A DNA stretch of 64,000 nt, from positions 30,337 through 94,336 of the forward strand of contig NZ_RFSK01000018.1 of the NCBI RefSeq assembly GCF_009923995.1. Reading direction: 5' to 3'. The notes under the pieces were generated by a model. That model saw only the letters and a list, made by a program, of their open reading frames with translations. It made no database searches and had not been told where the DNA came from. Source of the DNA: Janthinobacterium sp. (GTDB taxonomy: Bacteria > Pseudomonadota > Gammaproteobacteria > Burkholderiales > Burkholderiaceae_D). Every line of letters begins with the position of its first letter. The first letter of the stretch is position 1. Shown here in pieces: positions 1 through 9,105 of this stretch. Both the position numbers and the translations under genes were made by a program.

Positions 1-158
1 GGTTCGTACTCCCGGGGCGAGGTGCCGCCGCCAGCAGAGGCCTGCCCGGTGGCAGAAAAGGACCGGGGGCGCCGCCCGTCCTGACTGCCGATGATGTTGT
101 ATTGCTCGAGCTGATGGTGTGACTGGTGCTGCATGCCGATGAACGGTACTGCTGTCAT
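1..158 (-). CDS. Partial small ORF of unknown function, cut by left window edge
   Basis: Reading the minus strand, an ATG at 158 opens a frame that stays open for 52 codons to the window edge. It is not in the ORF track, probably because of its length. It begins MTAVPFIGMQ, is rich in His and Gln early and in Gly/Ser later, and shows no signal peptide or membrane segment in the visible part. It starts 8 nt after the stop of the 68-aa ORF upstream, so the two could be co-transcribed. I do not recognise it. No strong ribosome binding site precedes the ATG, so coding is supported only by the open frame and the close spacing. Confidence 0.35.
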   Translation of the reverse strand, partial: MTAVPFIGMQHQSHHQLEQYNIIGSQDGRRPRSFSATGQASAGGGTSPREYE

Positions 159-166
159 GGCAGCGC

Positions 167-373
167 TTACAGGGCTGCTTTTTCTTCGGCGCTCAGGCGC
201 TTGGCGCTGACATACACGGTGTGCATGGTGGCTTGATCGGCGCTGGCGACGAGGGCGGCAGGTGCGGCTGGCGCGGCGCGGAACTTCGGCACGGCGGCCG
301 TGGCCAGGCTGGTGGCGGCGGCGATGGCGATGATGGCGACGAAGATGGCTTCCATGTTTTTAGCGATGTTCAT
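167..373 (-). CDS. Small putative exported or membrane-anchored protein, unknown function
   Basis: A 68-aa ORF with a hydrophobic N-terminal stretch (about residues 8-28, rich in Ala and Ile) that could be a signal peptide or single membrane anchor. An Ala/Pro-rich linker and a short charged tail ending in EEKAAL follow. A plausible ribosome binding site (AAGGA) lies about 8 nt before the ATG. It diverges from argH, with about 270 bp between them. The family is not recognised. Small exported proteins of this composition are common in Oxalobacteraceae genomes, but that is a general impression and not a match. Coding potential is moderate because the frame is short but has a good start context. 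Confidence 0.55.
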   Translation of the reverse strand: MNIAKNMEAIFVAIIAIAAATSLATAAVPKFRAAPAAPAALVASADQATMHTVYVSAKRLSAEEKAAL

Positions 374-616
374 GATGTTTTCCTTTAAGTGGGTGGTGTT
401 TGCTGTTTGTCCTGCGATGATTGAACTTTAGGCAAATCTCCCCCGCCCTGCCACCGGATTGCGACAAAACGCACGATTGGCGGGACAGAATACAAAACCG
501 CAGGATGAAACGCGGATGCACGTCCAGTTCCCCCCATCTGACGCCTGCAAGCCGCATTCCGCGCCATTTCCCCGCCTGCGCATCCCCTAAAAGCCCTACC
601 GCGGGCCAACCTTGTT

Positions 617-639
617 TATAATCGCCCTACACTAAAGGA
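617..639 (+). promoter_or_regulatory. argH promoter -10 element and ribosome binding site
   Basis: A perfect TATAAT at 617-622 sits 26 nt before the argH ATG, and an AAGGA ribosome binding site lies at 635-639, 8 nt from the start. No good -35 box is visible at 17 bp. The rest of 374-616 shows no gene; it is the divergent spacer between the 68-aa ORF and argH. Confidence 0.55.
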
Positions 640-647
640 CTTCTTTC

Positions 648-2045
648 ATGACTGATCAATTCTCCAAAAAGGGCGAAGCCTGGTCGGCCCGGTTTTCCGA
701 ACCGGTCTCGGACCTCGTCAAGCGCTACACAGCTTCTGTATTTTTTGACAAGCGCCTGGCGCTGTTCGACATCGAAGGTTCGCTGGCCCATGCGGAAATG
801 CTGCATGCGCAAGCCATCATCAGCCCGGCCGACTACGCGGAAATCCAGCGCGGCATGGCGCAAATTTCGCAGGAAATCGCCAGCGGCCAGTTCGAATGGC
901 TGCTGGACCTGGAAGACGTCCACCTGAATATCGAAAAACGCCTGACCGAACTGGTGGGCGATGCGGGCAAGCGCCTGCACACGGGCCGTTCGCGCAACGA
1001 CCAGGTGGCGACCGACATCCGCCTGTACGTGCGTGCCGCCATCGACGACATCACCGCCCTGCTGGCGACGTTCCGCAGCGCGCTGACGGACCTGGCCGAG
1101 CAGCATGCCGACACCATCATGCCGGGCTTTACCCACATGCAGGTAGCCCAGCCGATCACCTTCGGCCACCACATGCTGGCGTATGTCGAAATGTTCGGCC
1201 GCGACGCCGAGCGCATGGCCGACTGCCGCAAGCGCGTCAACCGCCTGCCGCTGGGCGCCGCCGCGCTGGCCGGCACCACCTTCCCCATCGACCGCCTGCG
1301 CGTGGCCAAGACCCTGGGCTTCGACGACGTGTGCCATAACTCGCTCGACGCCGTCTCGGACCGCGATTTCGCCATCGAATTTTGCGCCGCCTCCGCCGTG
1401 CTGATGATGCACGTGTCGCGCATGGCGGAAGAACTGGTGATCTGGATGAGCCCGCGCATCGGCTTCATCGACATCGCCGACCGCTTCTGCACCGGCTCGT
1501 CGATCATGCCGCAAAAGAAAAATCCGGACGTGCCGGAACTGGCGCGTGGCAAGACGGGCCGCGTGTACGGCCACCTGATCGGCCTGTTGACCCTGATGAA
1601 AGGCCAGCCGCTGGCCTACAACAAGGATAACCAGGAAGACAAGGAACCGCTGTTCGACACCGTCGACACCGTCATCGACACCTTGCGCATCTTCGCCGAC
1701 ATGGCCGGCGGCATCACGGTGAAACCGGAAGCGATGCGCGCGGCGGCCCTGCAAGGCTACGCCACGGCGACCGACCTGGCCGACTACCTGGTCAAGAAAG
1801 GCTTGCCGTTCCGCGACGCCCATGAAGCGGTGGCCCTGGCCGTGCGCGCCTGCGTCGATGCGGGCTGCGACCTGGCCGACCTGTCGCTGGAGCAGCTGCG
1901 CGCCTTCTCGCCCCTGACGGGCGAAGACGTGTTCGAGGTACTGACGCTGGAAGGCTCCGTGGCCGCGCGCGACCACGTGGGCGGCACCGCGCCAAACCAG
2001 GTGCGCGCCGCGATTGCCCGCGTGCGCACGCAGCTGGAAAAATAA
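648..2045 (+). CDS. argH: Argininosuccinate lyase
   Basis: The 465-aa product is the usual length for ArgH, which cleaves argininosuccinate to arginine and fumarate in the last step of arginine synthesis in the cytoplasm. The fumarase/aspartase superfamily signature [12 protein letters not shown] is present near residues 283-294, with the N-terminal HTGRSRNDQ motif and the TFTHMQ-like substrate region ([10 protein letters not shown]). The start is fixed by a good ribosome binding site and a TATAAT box upstream. The gene stands alone: it is flanked by a divergent small ORF and ends in a strong intrinsic terminator facing a convergent gene. No other arg gene is in the window. Confidence 0.97.
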   Translation: MTDQFSKKGEAWSARFSEPVSDLVKRYTASVFFDKRLALFDIEGSLAHAEMLHAQAIISPADYAEIQRGMAQISQEIASGQFEWLLDLEDVHLNIEKRLTELVGDAGKRLHTGRSRNDQVATDIRLYVRAAIDDITALLATFRSALTDLAEQHADTIMPGFTHMQVAQPITFGHHMLAYVEMFGRDAERMADCRKRVNRLPLGAAALAGTTFPIDRLRVAKTLGFDDVCHNSLDAVSDRDFAIEFCAASAVLMMHVSRMAEELVIWMSPRIGFIDIADRFCTGSSIMPQKKNPDVPELARGKTGRVYGHLIGLLTLMKGQPLAYNKDNQEDKEPLFDTVDTVIDTLRIFADMAGGITVKPEAMRAAALQGYATATDLADYLVKKGLPFRDAHEAVALAVRACVDAGCDLADLSLEQLRAFSPLTGEDVFEVLTLEGSVAARDHVGGTAPNQVRAAIARVRTQLEK

Positions 2046-2065
2046 GCGGCGTCGATCCCGCAAGT

Positions 2066-2097
2066 GCCCCGCTGCAGCAATGCAGCGGGGCGTTTTT
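2066..2097 (+). terminator. Rho-independent terminator of argH
   Basis: A perfect 11-bp stem (2066-2076 with 2081-2091) closes on a GCAA tetraloop and is followed at once by G and TTTTT. It lies 20 nt after the argH stop. The T run touches the stop codon of the convergent ACT-domain gene, so the two genes share the same few bases at their ends. Confidence 0.93.
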
Positions 2098-2753
2098 CAT
2101 TGCGCGACGATTTTCGACAGCACGGAGAACGCCGCCCCCGTCTGCGATGCTTCCAGCAGCAGCGTCAGCTCCGTGTAGGTGCAGATGATGTTGATCAGGT
2201 TGATGCGGTCCCACGCCAGGCGCCGCAGAATGGCGTGGTACACCCCTGGCGTATAGCAGGTTTCCGGGGCCAGGTGCAAGGTCACCGCCGTCACCCGTTC
2301 CAGGCGCGCCAGTTCCTGTTCGCCGCCGAAGACTTCCTCCACCAGCGCATGCAGGCTGCGGCTGCAGATCACCATCACTTCGTTGACGCCGCGCGTCACG
2401 GTAATGAAGGTGCCCCGCTGCGGCGCGGCCAGCGCCAGCAGCTGGCGCTGGCAGGCATAGGTCTGGTCGGAATAGCGGTAGGTAAAAATCATCAGTTCAC
2501 TGCGCGTGGAAAGCTCTCCCGCCCTGTGCGCCAGCACGATTTCGCCGCTCTTCTGCTGCGGCAGCCGTTCGGCCAGGCGGCGCAGTGCCATCACCACGGC
2601 AGCCTGTCCCACGGGCTTCCACAAATCCGTCTGCAATTGCGGCTGCAGCTGGCGCGCCAGTTCCGACAGGTTGAGCAAGCCGCGTCCCAAGCCTTCGCTG
2701 AGAAAGGCCGACTCCATTACGATCTGTTCCACTTTGGTCGCTATCGAAAGCAT
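2097..2753 (-). CDS. ACT-domain protein, probable amino-acid-responsive regulator
   Basis: A 218-aa protein with no signal peptide. The first 75 residues are helical and could hold a winged-helix fold (ATKVEQIVMES ... LSELARQLQP). The C-terminal third contains a clear ACT-like segment, TPGVYHAILRRLAWDRINL followed by a TYTEL strand, as in the regulatory end of aspartate kinases. ACT domains bind small ligands, most often amino acids, to control enzymes or transcription. By analogy with stand-alone ACT regulators I infer a regulatory role, but the target and ligand are unknown. A 20-bp palindrome lies in the short leader ahead of the start. The neighbour argH is convergent, so an arginine link is only a possibility. 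Confidence 0.75.
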   Translation of the reverse strand: MLSIATKVEQIVMESAFLSEGLGRGLLNLSELARQLQPQLQTDLWKPVGQAAVVMALRRLAERLPQQKSGEIVLAHRAGELSTRSELMIFTYRYSDQTYACQRQLLALAAPQRGTFITVTRGVNEVMVICSRSLHALVEEVFGGEQELARLERVTAVTLHLAPETCYTPGVYHAILRRLAWDRINLINIICTYTELTLLLEASQTGAAFSVLSKIVAQ

Positions 2754-2771
2754 AGTTCATCGGGCCGGTGA

Positions 2772-2791
2772 TACCGGTGCACGCACCGGTA
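2772..2791. promoter_or_regulatory. 20-bp palindrome in the leader of the ACT-domain gene
   Basis: TACCGGTGC at 2772-2780 and its exact reverse complement GCACCGGTA at 2783-2791 are separated by only 2 nt. The element starts 19 bp upstream of the ACT-gene start on the minus strand. Such a tight dyad suits a dimeric DNA-binding protein or a short RNA hairpin. Its position in the leader suggests autoregulation, but this is inference. Confidence 0.5.
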
Positions 2792-2902
2792 GCCGGCAAC
2801 CCTTCCTCAAAAAAAAGACGCACTGAACCCGCGGCCACGCCGGGAGGCGCGGCCGGACATCGTGAAAAAACCCGTTGCAGGGGCAGATCCGGGCGGCGGC
2901 GG

Positions 2903-2983
2903 CTAGGAAGGCGGATGCAGCATCAGTGCCGCTCCAGAGGGGAAATGGCTGAAACCAATGGCAGAAAACAGTACTGACGTCAT
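2903..2983 (-). CDS. Candidate 26-aa leader ORF upstream of the ACT-domain gene
   Basis: On the minus strand an ATG at 2983 preceded by GGGAG (6 nt spacing) opens a 26-codon frame, starting MTSVLFSAIG and ending LHPPS. It lies about 150 nt upstream of the ACT-domain gene in the same orientation. It has no run of one amino acid, so classical attenuation is not obvious. The good ribosome binding site is the only coding evidence. It could be a chance ORF. Confidence 0.25.
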   Translation of the reverse strand: MTSVLFSAIGFSHFPSGAALMLHPPS

Positions 2984-3425
2984 GTGAAACTCCCGATTTT
3001 TTTCCCGATGCGCGACATGGACGCGGTCATTGCCGCGTGCGCTTTTTTTGTCTGTGCGTGCCCCGCTGGGGGCAACGCGCAAAGCTAGTGTAGATCGCAA
3101 CATTTAAAAAATGCAACAGTGTTTTGCCAACAGAACGGGCAACGAGACGGACTAGTCCAAAACAGAACTTACGGTTTGCGGCAGATCAAACGTGCGCTGC
3201 ATAAATGCCAGATAAATGTTCAATTCTTAACAAAAAAAACCATCCTGACCCATTTCTTGAATTTTTTGACATGGCGATATCGACAAGTTTAGTGTCGCCC
3301 TACCCGACGCTATCCCATCACAACAACGGCAGGCTATCCGCCCGCCGCCAGGCGCGCCGGGGTGGCCATCAGACAATCGCGGCCAGCTCATTCACCATTT
3401 TCCTAACCGATACCATGGAGCAGAA
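2984..3425. other. Intergenic region upstream of the M4 protease, with a candidate promoter
   Basis: No convincing gene is seen. AT content rises between about 3100 and 3270. A TTGACA at 3266-3271 followed after 16 bp by TTTAGT (3288-3293) is a candidate promoter for the protease gene on the plus strand. A GGAG ribosome binding site precedes its ATG. Confidence 0.4.
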
Positions 3426-5957
3426 ATGAATTTACGTTTGACGATAGTTGCCGCATCCATCGCCGCCCTGCCGCTGATGGCCACCACGGCCGATGCCGCC
3501 ACGCCGCTGCCACCCACCCTGATGGCCGCGCCGGTCAGCCTGGCGTCGCCACAAGAGACCGCCAGCCTGGTCAACAAGCTGGCGGCACAGGCGCGCAGCC
3601 GTGGCCTGAACACCGAACATGGCTTCGTGGTCGGCGCCCAGCATCCTGGCGTGAGCGGCACGCGGGTCAGCCGCGTACAGCACACCTACAAGGGCTTGCC
3701 CGTTTTCGGTTCCGAGACGGTGGTCGTCAGCAATAACGCCGGCGACATCGTCAGCGAATCGGTTTCGGACCGCGCCTCCGGCCTCGGCAGCGGTGGCGTC
3801 AACTCCGTCACCCGCAGCGCCACCGCCGACATCGACACCACGCCCGCCATCAGCGCGGCGACAGCCATCGCCGCCGCCGTCAAGAACATCGGCGTGCAGG
3901 CCGTCGATCACGTGCCGCCGCAGGCGCAGCTGCTGATCTACCCCGTCATGAAAACCGTGCGCGTGGCCGGCGCCGAGAACAAATCGGAAGCGTCGCTCAA
4001 CGCCCTGGACGTGCAGGACGTCGTCGACCACTATGAGCTGGCCTACCTGGTGCAGACGCGCATGATCAGCGGCAGCAAGCCGGTGTACTACGATACCGTC
4101 GTCAGCGCCAGGGACGGCAGCATCCTGCGCCAGTGGAAAGCCCTGAAGACCGTCGTCGGCGTCGGCAACAGCCAGTACAACGGCCAGGTGCCGATCAACA
4201 CCACCCTCACCGGCAGCACCTACACCCTGAAGGATGCCTCGCGCGGCACGGGCGGCAGCTTCGGCGCCATGGCCATTACCAATGCCAACCACGGCACCAC
4301 GTCGGGCAGCGTGTACAGCAACACCAGCAATACCTGGGGCGACGGCCAGCAATACATCAGCGGCGGCAGCACCACCAATGCCAACGGCCAGACGGCAGCC
4401 GTGAATGCGATGTGGGGCCTGATGAACACCTACGACACGCACAAGAATGTGCTGGGCTGGTCCAGCCTGGACGGCAACAACACGGCCACACACATCGCCG
4501 CCCACGTCAATACGGCCTATGACAACGCCTACTACGACAGCAGCTGCAAGTGCATGTACATCGGCGATGGCGGCAGCTCCTTCAACAGCCTCGGTTCGAT
4601 CGACGTGATCGGGCATGAAATGGGCCATGGCATCACGGACGCCACCTCGGGCCTGGTCTATTCGCAGGAGTCGGGCGGCTTGAACGAATCGAACTCCGAT
4701 ATCGCCGGCGAGATGGTGGAAGCGTATGCGCGCGCCGGCGGCACGGGCACCAGCATCCCCAACACGGGCAACGATTGGATGATGGGCAAGGAGATCGCCA
4801 AGAATGGCCAGCCGCTGCGCTGGATGTACAAGCCAAGCAAGGATGGCAGCAGCCCGAACGCGTGGAGCAGCACGCTGAAAAACCTCGACGTCCATTACAG
4901 CAGCGGTCCGAACAACCGCATGTTCTACTTCCTGTCGCAAGGTTCGAACTCCACGTCCAGCAGCGACTACTACAGCTCCTACCTGAACAAGAGCCCGCTG
5001 GCCATGACCGGTATCGGCAGCGACAAGGCTTACCGCATCTGGTTCAAGGCAGCCACCACCAAGTTCACGTCGTCGACCAACTACGCAGACGCGCGCAACA
5101 AGGTGCTGGCGGCAGCCGAGGAACTGTATGGCGTGGGCAGCGCCGAGGCGACCGCCGTCAAGCGCGCGTATGCAGCCATCAACGTGGGTACCGACGTCGA
5201 TGAAACGACCACGGGCGGCGCAGTGAGCATCACCAGCCAGCCGGCCAGCATCACCGTCGCACCAGGCGCCACCGCCTCGTTCGCCGTGGGCGCGGGCGGC
5301 GGCACGGCGCCATACACCTACACGTGGTACCGCAATGGCGCCGTGATCAGCGGCGCCACATCGCCAAGCTACAGCTTCACGACCGTGGCGGCCGACAACG
5401 GCGCCGTCTTCAAGGCCACGGTAACGGATTCCTCGTCGCCAGCCGTGACGGCAACGTCGAACAACGCCACCCTGACGGTCGGCACGAGCAGCGCCACCGA
5501 ACGCGTGACGAACGGCGGCTTCGAGTCGGGTGCCACGGGCTGGAGCGGCACCACGGGCGCCATCGGCACCTTCACCGGCCAAGTGGCGTATGAAGGCACG
5601 AAATACGCCTGGCTGGGCGGCAATGGCACGACGGCCAGCGAATCGCTGACGCAAAGCGTGGCCATTCCGGCCGCCGCCACGTCCGCCAGCCTGACGTTTG
5701 CGCTGCATATCGACACGGCCGAAACGGGCACCACCGCCTACGACAAGCTGGTCGTCACCGTGAAGAACAGCGCCGGCACCGTGCTGGGCACCCTGGCCAC
5801 GTATTCGAACGTGAACAAGGCGGCCGGCTACCAGATCCGCACGTTTGACCTGATCGCCTACAAGGGCCAGACCGTGCAGATCTCGTTTGCCGCCACCGAG
5901 GACGCTTCGCTGCAAACCTCGTTCGTGCTCGACAAGGTCAGCCTGATCACCCAGTAA
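3426..5957 (+). CDS. Secreted thermolysin-family (M4) zinc metalloprotease with C-terminal accessory domains
   Basis: An 843-aa exported endopeptidase. Residues 1-25 form a signal peptide ending in ADAA. An N-terminal propeptide follows (FTP/PepSY type, about residues 45-210), with the typical THVR-like region represented by GTRVSRVQHTYKGLPVFG. The catalytic M4 domain carries the zinc motif HEMGH at 397-401, with the third ligand E421 in GGLNESNSD; the H-to-E spacing of 24 matches thermolysin. After about residue 600 there is an Ig-like domain (QPASITVAPG ... WYRNGAVISG), then a jelly-roll-like module beginning NGGFESGATGW. Such C-terminal modules often bind substrate or cell-surface sugars. 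The protein is a likely client of the secretion operon that follows, but this is inferred from adjacency only. GGAG precedes the ATG. Confidence 0.93.
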   Translation: MNLRLTIVAASIAALPLMATTADAATPLPPTLMAAPVSLASPQETASLVNKLAAQARSRGLNTEHGFVVGAQHPGVSGTRVSRVQHTYKGLPVFGSETVVVSNNAGDIVSESVSDRASGLGSGGVNSVTRSATADIDTTPAISAATAIAAAVKNIGVQAVDHVPPQAQLLIYPVMKTVRVAGAENKSEASLNALDVQDVVDHYELAYLVQTRMISGSKPVYYDTVVSARDGSILRQWKALKTVVGVGNSQYNGQVPINTTLTGSTYTLKDASRGTGGSFGAMAITNANHGTTSGSVYSNTSNTWGDGQQYISGGSTTNANGQTAAVNAMWGLMNTYDTHKNVLGWSSLDGNNTATHIAAHVNTAYDNAYYDSSCKCMYIGDGGSSFNSLGSIDVIGHEMGHGITDATSGLVYSQESGGLNESNSDIAGEMVEAYARAGGTGTSIPNTGNDWMMGKEIAKNGQPLRWMYKPSKDGSSPNAWSSTLKNLDVHYSSGPNNRMFYFLSQGSNSTSSSDYYSSYLNKSPLAMTGIGSDKAYRIWFKAATTKFTSSTNYADARNKVLAAAEELYGVGSAEATAVKRAYAAINVGTDVDETTTGGAVSITSQPASITVAPGATASFAVGAGGGTAPYTYTWYRNGAVISGATSPSYSFTTVAADNGAVFKATVTDSSSPAVTATSNNATLTVGTSSATERVTNGGFESGATGWSGTTGAIGTFTGQVAYEGTKYAWLGGNGTTASESLTQSVAIPAAATSASLTFALHIDTAETGTTAYDKLVVTVKNSAGTVLGTLATYSNVNKAAGYQIRTFDLIAYKGQTVQISFAATEDASLQTSFVLDKVSLITQ

Positions 5958-5967
5958 GCGGCTGAAC

Positions 5968-6005
5968 ATGCGGGCGGCCGGCCAGTTGCCGCCAGTCGCC
6001 CGCAT
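5968..6005 (+). terminator. Possible terminator hairpin after the M4 protease
   Basis: ATGCGGGCG (5968-5976) pairs perfectly with CGCCCGCAT (5997-6005) across a 20-nt GC-rich loop, 10 nt after the protease stop. There is no T run directly after it, so it may act as a weak terminator or only as a 3-prime stabilising hairpin. The rest of the gap to 6203 shows no gene. Confidence 0.4.
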
Positions 6006-6203
6006 CCACCGCACGACACGATTGATTTTCTTGCAATTCCAGTCTACCCTGAGGCAGTGATTGCATCTTGCTTGCTGCCGGTACCCGCGACGAATTGACC
6101 TTTTTGGATTGTTCCTGACCGATGCCTACTTCGACCTTGCCCGCACGCGCCGTCTCCCCTGCCAGCCCTTCCCTGTTCACGTCCATGCCCGCCTGACGCG
6201 GCC

Positions 6204-7397
6204 ATGCAGTTCCACCTCCAGGTACAGGGCCCGGCGGGCAGCCAGGCGCTGGCCATCGATGCCGCCAGCGAGGCCGAGGCGATCCGCGCGGCCGTGCGTG
6301 GCGGCTGGCGCGTGCTGGCCGTCGACGACGGCGCCGCGCAGGACATGGGCACCGTGGTCCGCCCGGCCAAGCAGGGCCTGCCCCTGCTGCAATTCAGCCA
6401 GGAGCTGCTGGCCCTGCTCGAAGCAGGCCTGAACCTGGGCGAGGCCATGGCCACCCTGCACAACAAGGAAACGCGCCCGGCCGCCAAAGCGACGCTGGCC
6501 GCCATCGTGCTCACCCTGCAGCAAGGCCAGAGCTTTTCCGACACCCTGGCCGATTTTCCCGACATCTTCCCCGACATTTACATCGCCACCGTGCACGCGG
6601 CCGAACGCTCAGGCAACCTGCCCGAGGCGCTGGCCCGCTTCGTCGGCTACCAGCTGCAGTTCGACGCCATCCGCAAAAAACTCATTTCCGCCGCCATCTA
6701 CCCGTGCATGCTGCTCGTCGTCGGTGGCCTGGTGACCCTGTTCCTGCTCGGCTACGTGGTGCCGAAGTTCAGCGTCGTGTATGAAAGCTCGGGCCGCGAG
6801 ATTCCCTGGATGTCGCAGATGCTGCTGGGTTTTGGCCAGACCCTGGCCGCCCATCCGCTGCTGTGCGCCAGCGCCCTGGCCGGCGCGGTGGCCGCCGTGC
6901 TGTTTGGCGTGGCCAATGCCGGCGCGCGCCAGGCGCTGGTACTGCACCTGCTGCGCCTGCCCGTGCTGGCGGAAAAGGCGGCGGAATTCCGCCTGGCGCG
7001 CTTCTACCGGGCCCTCAGCCTGCTGCTGCATGCGGGCATCCCGCTGCACAAGGCGCTGGCCATGGTCGCGCCCATGCTGCTGCCGGCGCAGCAGGAGCAG
7101 CTGGCGCAGGCGCGCCGCGCGGTGCAGGAAGGCATGCCGTTTTCCACCGCGCTGGAACAGGCCTGCATGGCCACGCCCGTGGCGCAATCGCTGCTGAAAG
7201 TAGGCGAGAACACGGGCCGCCTGGGCGACATGCTGGAACGTTCGGCCAAGTTCCACGACGAGGAATTCGCGCGCTGGGTGGACTGGGCCTCGCGCCTGCT
7301 CGAGCCGCTCTTGATGACCATCATCGGCGTCGTCATCGGCGGCGTGGTGGTGCTGATGTACATGCCGATCTTTGAACTGGCGGGGAGCTTATCGTGA
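6204..7397 (+). CDS. GspF/PilC-family inner membrane platform protein
   Basis: A 397-aa protein with the two cytoplasmic four-helix (GspF) repeats and three membrane segments (near residues 155-180, 215-238 and 370-392) of this family. It has the characteristic FSQELLALLEAGLNL in the first repeat and FYRALSLLLHAGIPL in the second. GspF/PilC forms the inner-membrane rotor platform on which pseudopilus or pilus subunits are assembled by the GspE/PilB ATPase. It is the first gene of a ten-gene overlapping operon. The start context is poor (no clear ribosome binding site before ATG 6204), but the family N-terminus fits. Whether it is T2SS or T4P cannot be settled from this gene alone. Confidence 0.92.
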   Translation: MQFHLQVQGPAGSQALAIDAASEAEAIRAAVRGGWRVLAVDDGAAQDMGTVVRPAKQGLPLLQFSQELLALLEAGLNLGEAMATLHNKETRPAAKATLAAIVLTLQQGQSFSDTLADFPDIFPDIYIATVHAAERSGNLPEALARFVGYQLQFDAIRKKLISAAIYPCMLLVVGGLVTLFLLGYVVPKFSVVYESSGREIPWMSQMLLGFGQTLAAHPLLCASALAGAVAAVLFGVANAGARQALVLHLLRLPVLAEKAAEFRLARFYRALSLLLHAGIPLHKALAMVAPMLLPAQQEQLAQARRAVQEGMPFSTALEQACMATPVAQSLLKVGENTGRLGDMLERSAKFHDEEFARWVDWASRLLEPLLMTIIGVVIGGVVVLMYMPIFELAGSLS

Positions 7398-7407
7398 CGG
7401 CTTTACC

Positions 7408-9105
7408 ATGAACGCGCGCGACGAAGAACGGGCCGTGCTCGATGCGGCCATGCTGCGCCAGGCCCACGCCAGCGCACTGGCGCAAGGCCGCCCGCAAATG
7501 GCCGTGCTGCAGGAAACGGCGGCCCTGCCGCCCGACGTCTTCGTGCGCCAGCTGGCCGCCCTGTTTCGCTACCCGGCGTGGACGATGGCCGATCTGCAGG
7601 CGGCCTTGCCCGCCTTTGTCCTGCTGCCCTACACCGACTGCGCCCAGCGCGACTGCGTGCTGCTGCAGCCGGACGCTCCCGGCGCGCCGCCCGTGCTCGT
7701 CATCGGCAATCCCTTTGCCGACGACCTGCTGCAATGGGCCGACTTCGCCCTGCGCACGCCCTTTACGGTGGGGCTGGCGCACCCGGACGATTTGACTGCC
7801 TACCTGCAGCAGCAGGAAAGCGTGCAGCAGGCGATGCAGGAAATGCAGCACGGTGATGATATGCCTGGACTGGACCAGAGCATCGAGGACATCTCGCTGA
7901 TCCGCATCAGCGAAGACAGCAGCCCTGTCGTGAAACTGGTGAACTCGACCATCTACGACGCGCTGAAATTCCAGGCCAGCGACATCCACCTCGAATGCGA
8001 CGTGGCCAGCCTGGTCATCAAGTACCGCGTCGACGGCGTGCTGGTGCAGGCGGGCCAGGTGCAGGGCTTACAAATGGCCGAACAGATCATCTCGCGCATC
8101 AAGGTCATGGCGGACCTCGACATCGCCGAGCGGCGCATTCCCCAGGATGGCCGCTTCAAGGTGCGCGTCAAAGGAGCGGAGATCGATTTCCGCGTCTCCA
8201 TCATGCCGAATATCTTTGGCGAGGACGCCGTGCTGCGCCTGCTGGACCGGCGCGCGCTGACGGAAGCGGCGCAGGCGCTGCGCCTGGAAAGCCTGGGCCT
8301 GAACGGGGACGCCATCGAACAGATCCGCCGCCTGGCCGCCAAGCCGCACGGCATGCTGCTGGTGACGGGTCCCACCGGTTCCGGCAAGACCACCACGCTG
8401 TACGCGGCCATCACGGAAATCAATACGGGGCGCGACAAGATCGTCACCATCGAGGACCCCGTCGAATACCGCTTGCCGCGCGTGCTGCAAATCCCCGTCA
8501 ACGAAAAAAAGGGGCTGACGTTTGCACGCGGCCTGCGCTCCATCCTGCGCCACGATCCCGACAAGATCATGATCGGCGAAATCCGCGACGACGAGACGGC
8601 GCAGATCGCCGTGCAGGCGGCGCTCACGGGCCACCTGGTGTTTACCACCGTGCATGCGAATAACGTCTTCGACGTGGTGGGCCGCTTTCTGCACATGGGC
8701 GTGGACGCCTACAGCTTTGCGGCGGCCCTGAACGGTATCGTGGCGCAGCGCCTGCTGCGTCTCAACTGCGCCCATTGCGCCGTCGACGCCAGCGCCGAGG
8801 TGCTGGCCGATACCCAGCAGCTGCGCGACAGCGGCCTGGCGGCGCACCAGGTGCAGGACTGGCAGTTCATGGCCGGCAAGGGCTGCGGCCATTGCCGCGG
8901 CACCGGCTACAAGGGCCGCAAAGCCGTCGCCGAAGTACTGATGCTCAGCGACGCCATGCGCGAAATGATCTGCACGCGCGCACCGCTGAGCCAGATGAAG
9001 GAGGAAGCGGCACGCAACGGCTTTCGCCTGGCGCGCGAAGCGGGCCTGGACCTGGTGCGGCGCGGCGAAACCACTCTAGCGGAGCTCAATCGTGTCACTT
9101 ATTGA
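7408..9105 (+). CDS. GspE/PilB-family assembly ATPase
   Basis: A cytoplasmic hexameric ATPase of about 565 aa that powers (pseudo)pilus assembly. It shows the N-terminal domain (N1), then Walker A GPTGSGKTT near residue 320, Asp boxes (TIEDPVEY), Walker B (IMIGEIRDDETA), His box (GHLVFTTVHANN), and a tetracysteine zinc element, CAHC then CGHC. The latter two pairs are the hallmark of GspE/PilB rather than retraction ATPases. The ORF track opens at TTG 7372 inside gspF. The ATG at 7408 (MNARDEE) is a more natural start and lies 10 nt after the gspF stop; a GGAG is about 20 nt away. The C-terminal stop overlaps the next gene. Confidence 0.95.
   Translation: MNARDEERAVLDAAMLRQAHASALAQGRPQMAVLQETAALPPDVFVRQLAALFRYPAWTMADLQAALPAFVLLPYTDCAQRDCVLLQPDAPGAPPVLVIGNPFADDLLQWADFALRTPFTVGLAHPDDLTAYLQQQESVQQAMQEMQHGDDMPGLDQSIEDISLIRISEDSSPVVKLVNSTIYDALKFQASDIHLECDVASLVIKYRVDGVLVQAGQVQGLQMAEQIISRIKVMADLDIAERRIPQDGRFKVRVKGAEIDFRVSIMPNIFGEDAVLRLLDRRALTEAAQALRLESLGLNGDAIEQIRRLAAKPHGMLLVTGPTGSGKTTTLYAAITEINTGRDKIVTIEDPVEYRLPRVLQIPVNEKKGLTFARGLRSILRHDPDKIMIGEIRDDETAQIAVQAALTGHLVFTTVHANNVFDVVGRFLHMGVDAYSFAAALNGIVAQRLLRLNCAHCAVDASAEVLADTQQLRDSGLAAHQVQDWQFMAGKGCGHCRGTGYKGRKAVAEVLMLSDAMREMICTRAPLSQMKEEAARNGFRLAREAGLDLVRRGETTLAELNRVTY

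Noticed and set aside
627-2063. 478-aa antisense ORF across argH
   Set aside because: It lies opposite a certain gene. Its composition (His, Arg, Gly, Ala rich, no motifs) is what GC-rich antisense frames give.
3432-6014. 860-aa antisense ORF across the M4 protease
   Set aside because: The sense gene has a signal peptide, HEMGH and matching zinc ligands. The antisense product is low-complexity Arg/Gly/His with no domain.
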